Shown piece after piece: positions 61,801 through 64,000 of a stretch of 64,000 nucleotides of DNA; positions within the stretch are counted from its first letter, which is position 1, and the number at the start of each line of letters is the position of its first letter. The translations under genes were made by a program, and so were the position numbers. The notes under the pieces were generated by a model. That model did not search any database. It had not been told where the DNA came from and worked only from the letters and a program-made list of their open reading frames with translations. The stretch lies in the NCBI RefSeq assembly GCF_003260975.1, contig NZ_CP030041.1, positions 2,527,001 through 2,591,000 on the forward strand, written 5' to 3'. Source of the DNA: Echinicola strongylocentroti (GTDB taxonomy: Bacteria > Bacteroidota > Bacteroidia > Cytophagales > Cyclobacteriaceae).

Positions 61801-64000
61801 CTAAATACTAGCTTCCTCATAATCTTCTGTAGGAATGCAACTGCAGACCAAGTTTCTGTCACCGTAAGCAGAATCGATCCTTCTGACGGTTGGCCAGAAC
61901 TTGCTGTTTTTTACGTAGTCCAGTGGATATACTGCTTTCTCTCTGCTGTAAGGCAGGTCCCAGTCATCACTCATCACCATACCGGCCGTATGTGGTGCAT
62001 TTTTCAGTACATTGTTTTCAGGGTCAGCTTTACCTTCCTCGATCTCGCGGATTTCGCCACGGATGGAGATCAGTGCGTCACAGAACCTATCCAGTTCGGC
62101 CTTACTTTCTGATTCGGTCGGCTCGATCATCATGGTACCCGCCACAGGGAAAGAAACGGTCGGTGAATGGAAGCCATAGTCGATCAATCGCTTGGCAATG
62201 TCTTCTACCTCTACACCTACTGCTTTAAACTCCCTAAAATCCACTATCATCTCGTGAGCCGCTCTTCCTTGGGCACCTGTGTAAAGTGTCGGGAAAAATT
62301 CACCAAGTCGCGCTTTGATATAGTTGGCGTTAAGGATGGCCGTTTGGGTGGCATGCTTCAGGCCTTCCCTGCCCATCATGGCGATGTAAGCATAGGAAAT
62401 TGGCAAGATGCTGGCACTACCGAAAGGCGCAGCCGAAATCGCAGAAATAGGCTGTTGGCCTCCTGTCTTCACCAACGGGCTACTCGGCAAAAACTCCTCC
62501 AAGTGCTTGGCCACACAGATCGGCCCCATACCTGGACCACCGCCACCGTGAGGGATGCAGAAGGTTTTGTGGAGATTGAGGTGGCACACATCGGCACCGA
62601 TGACACCTGGGCTGGTGAGCCCTACCTGCGCATTCATATTGGCTCCGTCCATATACACCTGACCGCCATTCTCATGAACGATCTGGCACATTTCGCGAAT
62701 GGCCTCTTCAAATACCCCGTGGGTGGATGGATAGGTCACTAGGAAGGACGACAGGTTATCTTTATGCTTTTCCGCTTTTTCTTTCAGGTCGCCAAGGTCT
62801 ATATTTCCCTTGTCATCACACTTGACGATCACCACTTTCATCCCGGCCATTACGGCAGAGGCGGGGTTGGTACCGTGGGCAGATGAAGGGATCAAAGCAA
62901 TATTCCGGTGGCTTTCGCCCCTGCTTTCGTGATAAGCGCGTATCACCATCAATCCGGCAAATTCCCCCTGTGCTCCTGAGTTGGGCTGAAGGGAAGTTTC
63001 GGCAAAACCGGTAATCTCTGACAGCCAATTTCTCAGATCCTGGAACAACGCATAGTAGCCTGCTGCCTGGTCTTGTGGCACAAATGGATGCAGCTGACCA
63101 AACTCTGGCCAAGTAACCGGAATCATCTCAGCGGTCGCATTTAGCTTCATTGTACATGAGCCCAGCGAGATCATGGAATGCACCAGTGACAGGTCCCTGT
63201 TTTCCAACCGCTTGATATAACGCAACATCTCGTGCTCTGAGTGGAACGCATTGAAGATCATATGGCCCATATAGTCGGAGGTCCTTTTCAGGCCATCGGC
63301 TACCTCAAAACTGAGGTGGGCTACCATGGACCCCAAGTCCACCACATCGGCACTTGAGTGTGTCGTCCGGGCAAATACCTCAATGATCTCCTGAACATCC
63401 TCTACCGTCTTGGCTTCATCAAATGCCAAATAAACATACCCTGGCTCGTAGCGGAAGTTCATTTCATGCGACAGCGCAAAAGCCTTGATCTTGGACTGCT
63501 TCACATCGTCCACTTTGATCTTAAGGGTGTCGAAGTAGTTTTCATTTTCTTGCTCAAAACCCAACTTGGCCAACCCCTGAGCGGTCAGCTTGGCCAATCC
63601 GTGAATTTTTAAGGCAATGTCTTTTAGTCCTTTTGGTCCGTGATACACGGCGTACATTCCTGCCATCACGGCCAGTAGCACCTGTGCGGTACAGATATTG
63701 GAGGTGGCTCTTTCACGCTTGATGTGTTGTTCCCTTGTCTGCAGGGCCATTCTGTACGCCTTGTTGCCATCCCTATCAACCGAAATACCGATGATTCGGC
63801 CAGGCACCTGACGTTTATAAGTATCTTTGGTGGCAAAATAAGCGGCATGAGGCCCTCCATATCCCATAGGCACACCAAATCGCTGGGTGGTACCGACGAC
63901 CACGTCAGCTCCCATTTCCCCCGGAGGGGTAAGCAGCGTAAGGGCAAGTAAGTCGGCCGAGAAAGCAGTCGTAACACTGTTTTCCTTGGCTGTTTCTATC
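61801..64000 (-). CDS. gcvP: Glycine dehydrogenase (decarboxylating), C-terminal part
   Basis: The P-protein of the glycine cleavage system, incomplete at the right window edge. The frame is open through 64000 (I-E-T-A-K-E-N-S-V upstream of the internal Met at 63915), so about 733 of the roughly 960 residues are present. The PLP-binding lysine lies in [19 protein letters not shown], and the family segments H-G-T-N-P-A-S-A and N-A-Q-V-G-L follow the expected order. It decarboxylates glycine and passes the aminomethyl group to the H-protein. No gcvT or gcvH lies in the window; the gene is a single unit here. Confidence 0.97.
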   Translation of the reverse strand, partial: IETAKENSVTTAFSADLLALTLLTPPGEMGADVVVGTTQRFGVPMGYGGPHAAYFATKDTYKRQVPGRIIGISVDRDGNKAYRMALQTREQHIKRERATSNICTAQVLLAVMAGMYAVYHGPKGLKDIALKIHGLAKLTAQGLAKLGFEQENENYFDTLKIKVDDVKQSKIKAFALSHEMNFRYEPGYVYLAFDEAKTVEDVQEIIEVFARTTHSSADVVDLGSMVAHLSFEVADGLKRTSDYMGHMIFNAFHSEHEMLRYIKRLENRDLSLVHSMISLGSCTMKLNATAEMIPVTWPEFGQLHPFVPQDQAAGYYALFQDLRNWLSEITGFAETSLQPNSGAQGEFAGLMVIRAYHESRGESHRNIALIPSSAHGTNPASAVMAGMKVVIVKCDDKGNIDLGDLKEKAEKHKDNLSSFLVTYPSTHGVFEEAIREMCQIVHENGGQVYMDGANMNAQVGLTSPGVIGADVCHLNLHKTFCIPHGGGGPGMGPICVAKHLEEFLPSSPLVKTGGQQPISAISAAPFGSASILPISYAYIAMMGREGLKHATQTAILNANYIKARLGEFFPTLYTGAQGRAAHEMIVDFREFKAVGVEVEDIAKRLIDYGFHSPTVSFPVAGTMMIEPTESESKAELDRFCDALISIRGEIREIEEGKADPENNVLKNAPHTAGMVMSDDWDLPYSREKAVYPLDYVKNSKFWPTVRRIDSAYGDRNLVCSCIPTEDYEEASI

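Overview
The window looks like the chromosome of a free-living member of Bacteroidota, most likely Cytophagales close to Cyclobacteriaceae (Echinicola/Algoriphagus type). This is inferred from gene content and style, not from a search: LytTR regulation, a PorE-like type IX secretion lipoprotein, a DPP-IV type S9 peptidase, twin DUF4252 proteins under an ECF sigma factor, many exported lipoproteins, weak Shine-Dalgarno sequences, TAnnTTTG-like -7 boxes, and many short interspersed repeats. No rRNA, prophage, CRISPR array or autonomous transposase was seen. One tRNA (Phe, GAA) is present.

Layout. 0-8 kb: end of a LytS-type kinase, a LytTR response regulator, an MltF-like transglycosylase, glyS, two small membrane or exported proteins and a DPP-IV peptidase. 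8-15 kb: a double-glycine-leader peptide gene, ddl, metK, and a cassette made of a frameshifted exported HExxH lipoprotein plus a small overlapping lipoprotein. This cassette lies between 99-bp direct repeats. 15-19.4 kb: galT, galK, galM and a LacI regulator with an operator-like palindrome in front of galM. 20-22.5 kb: an M28/glutaminyl-cyclase-like lipoprotein and cysS. 23-26.1 kb: a second HExxH lipoprotein followed by small exported proteins, AT-rich toward its 3' half and resembling a polymorphic effector/immunity locus. 26.4-32 kb: rimP-nusA-infB, then a small membrane protein and a Rof-like protein. 32-41 kb: a THUMP-like methyltransferase, asd, a lamin-tail surface protein, an isoaspartyl peptidase, a DksA-like protein, scpB and an RluB-like pseudouridine synthase. 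41-47 kb: a 22-residue hydrophobic micropeptide, a DUF427 protein, a disulfide oxidoreductase, the ECF sigma/DUF4252 operon, a 1.8-kb repeat-filled stretch and tRNA-Phe. 47-64 kb: a two-gene Fe-S electron-transfer unit, a PorE-like OmpA lipoprotein, a purM-like gene, a ParE/RelE-type toxin-antitoxin pair joined to a ceramidase-like gene, a methyltransferase, acyl-CoA dehydrogenase, a UbiA-like protein, an SGNH hydrolase, an NAD(P)H oxidoreductase, a Crp/Fnr regulator, a cupin and the 3' three quarters of gcvP.

The most unusual material is (1) two similarly organised loci of 'exported zincin lipoprotein plus overlapping small exported partner', one flanked by direct repeats and broken in a G7 run, the other with a composition shift and a second partner-like gene downstream; (2) two very short peptide genes with strong terminators, one with a GG leader and one of only 22 residues; and (3) interspersed hairpin elements whose stems show compensatory base changes between copies and whose ends lie exactly at the stop codons of three genes.
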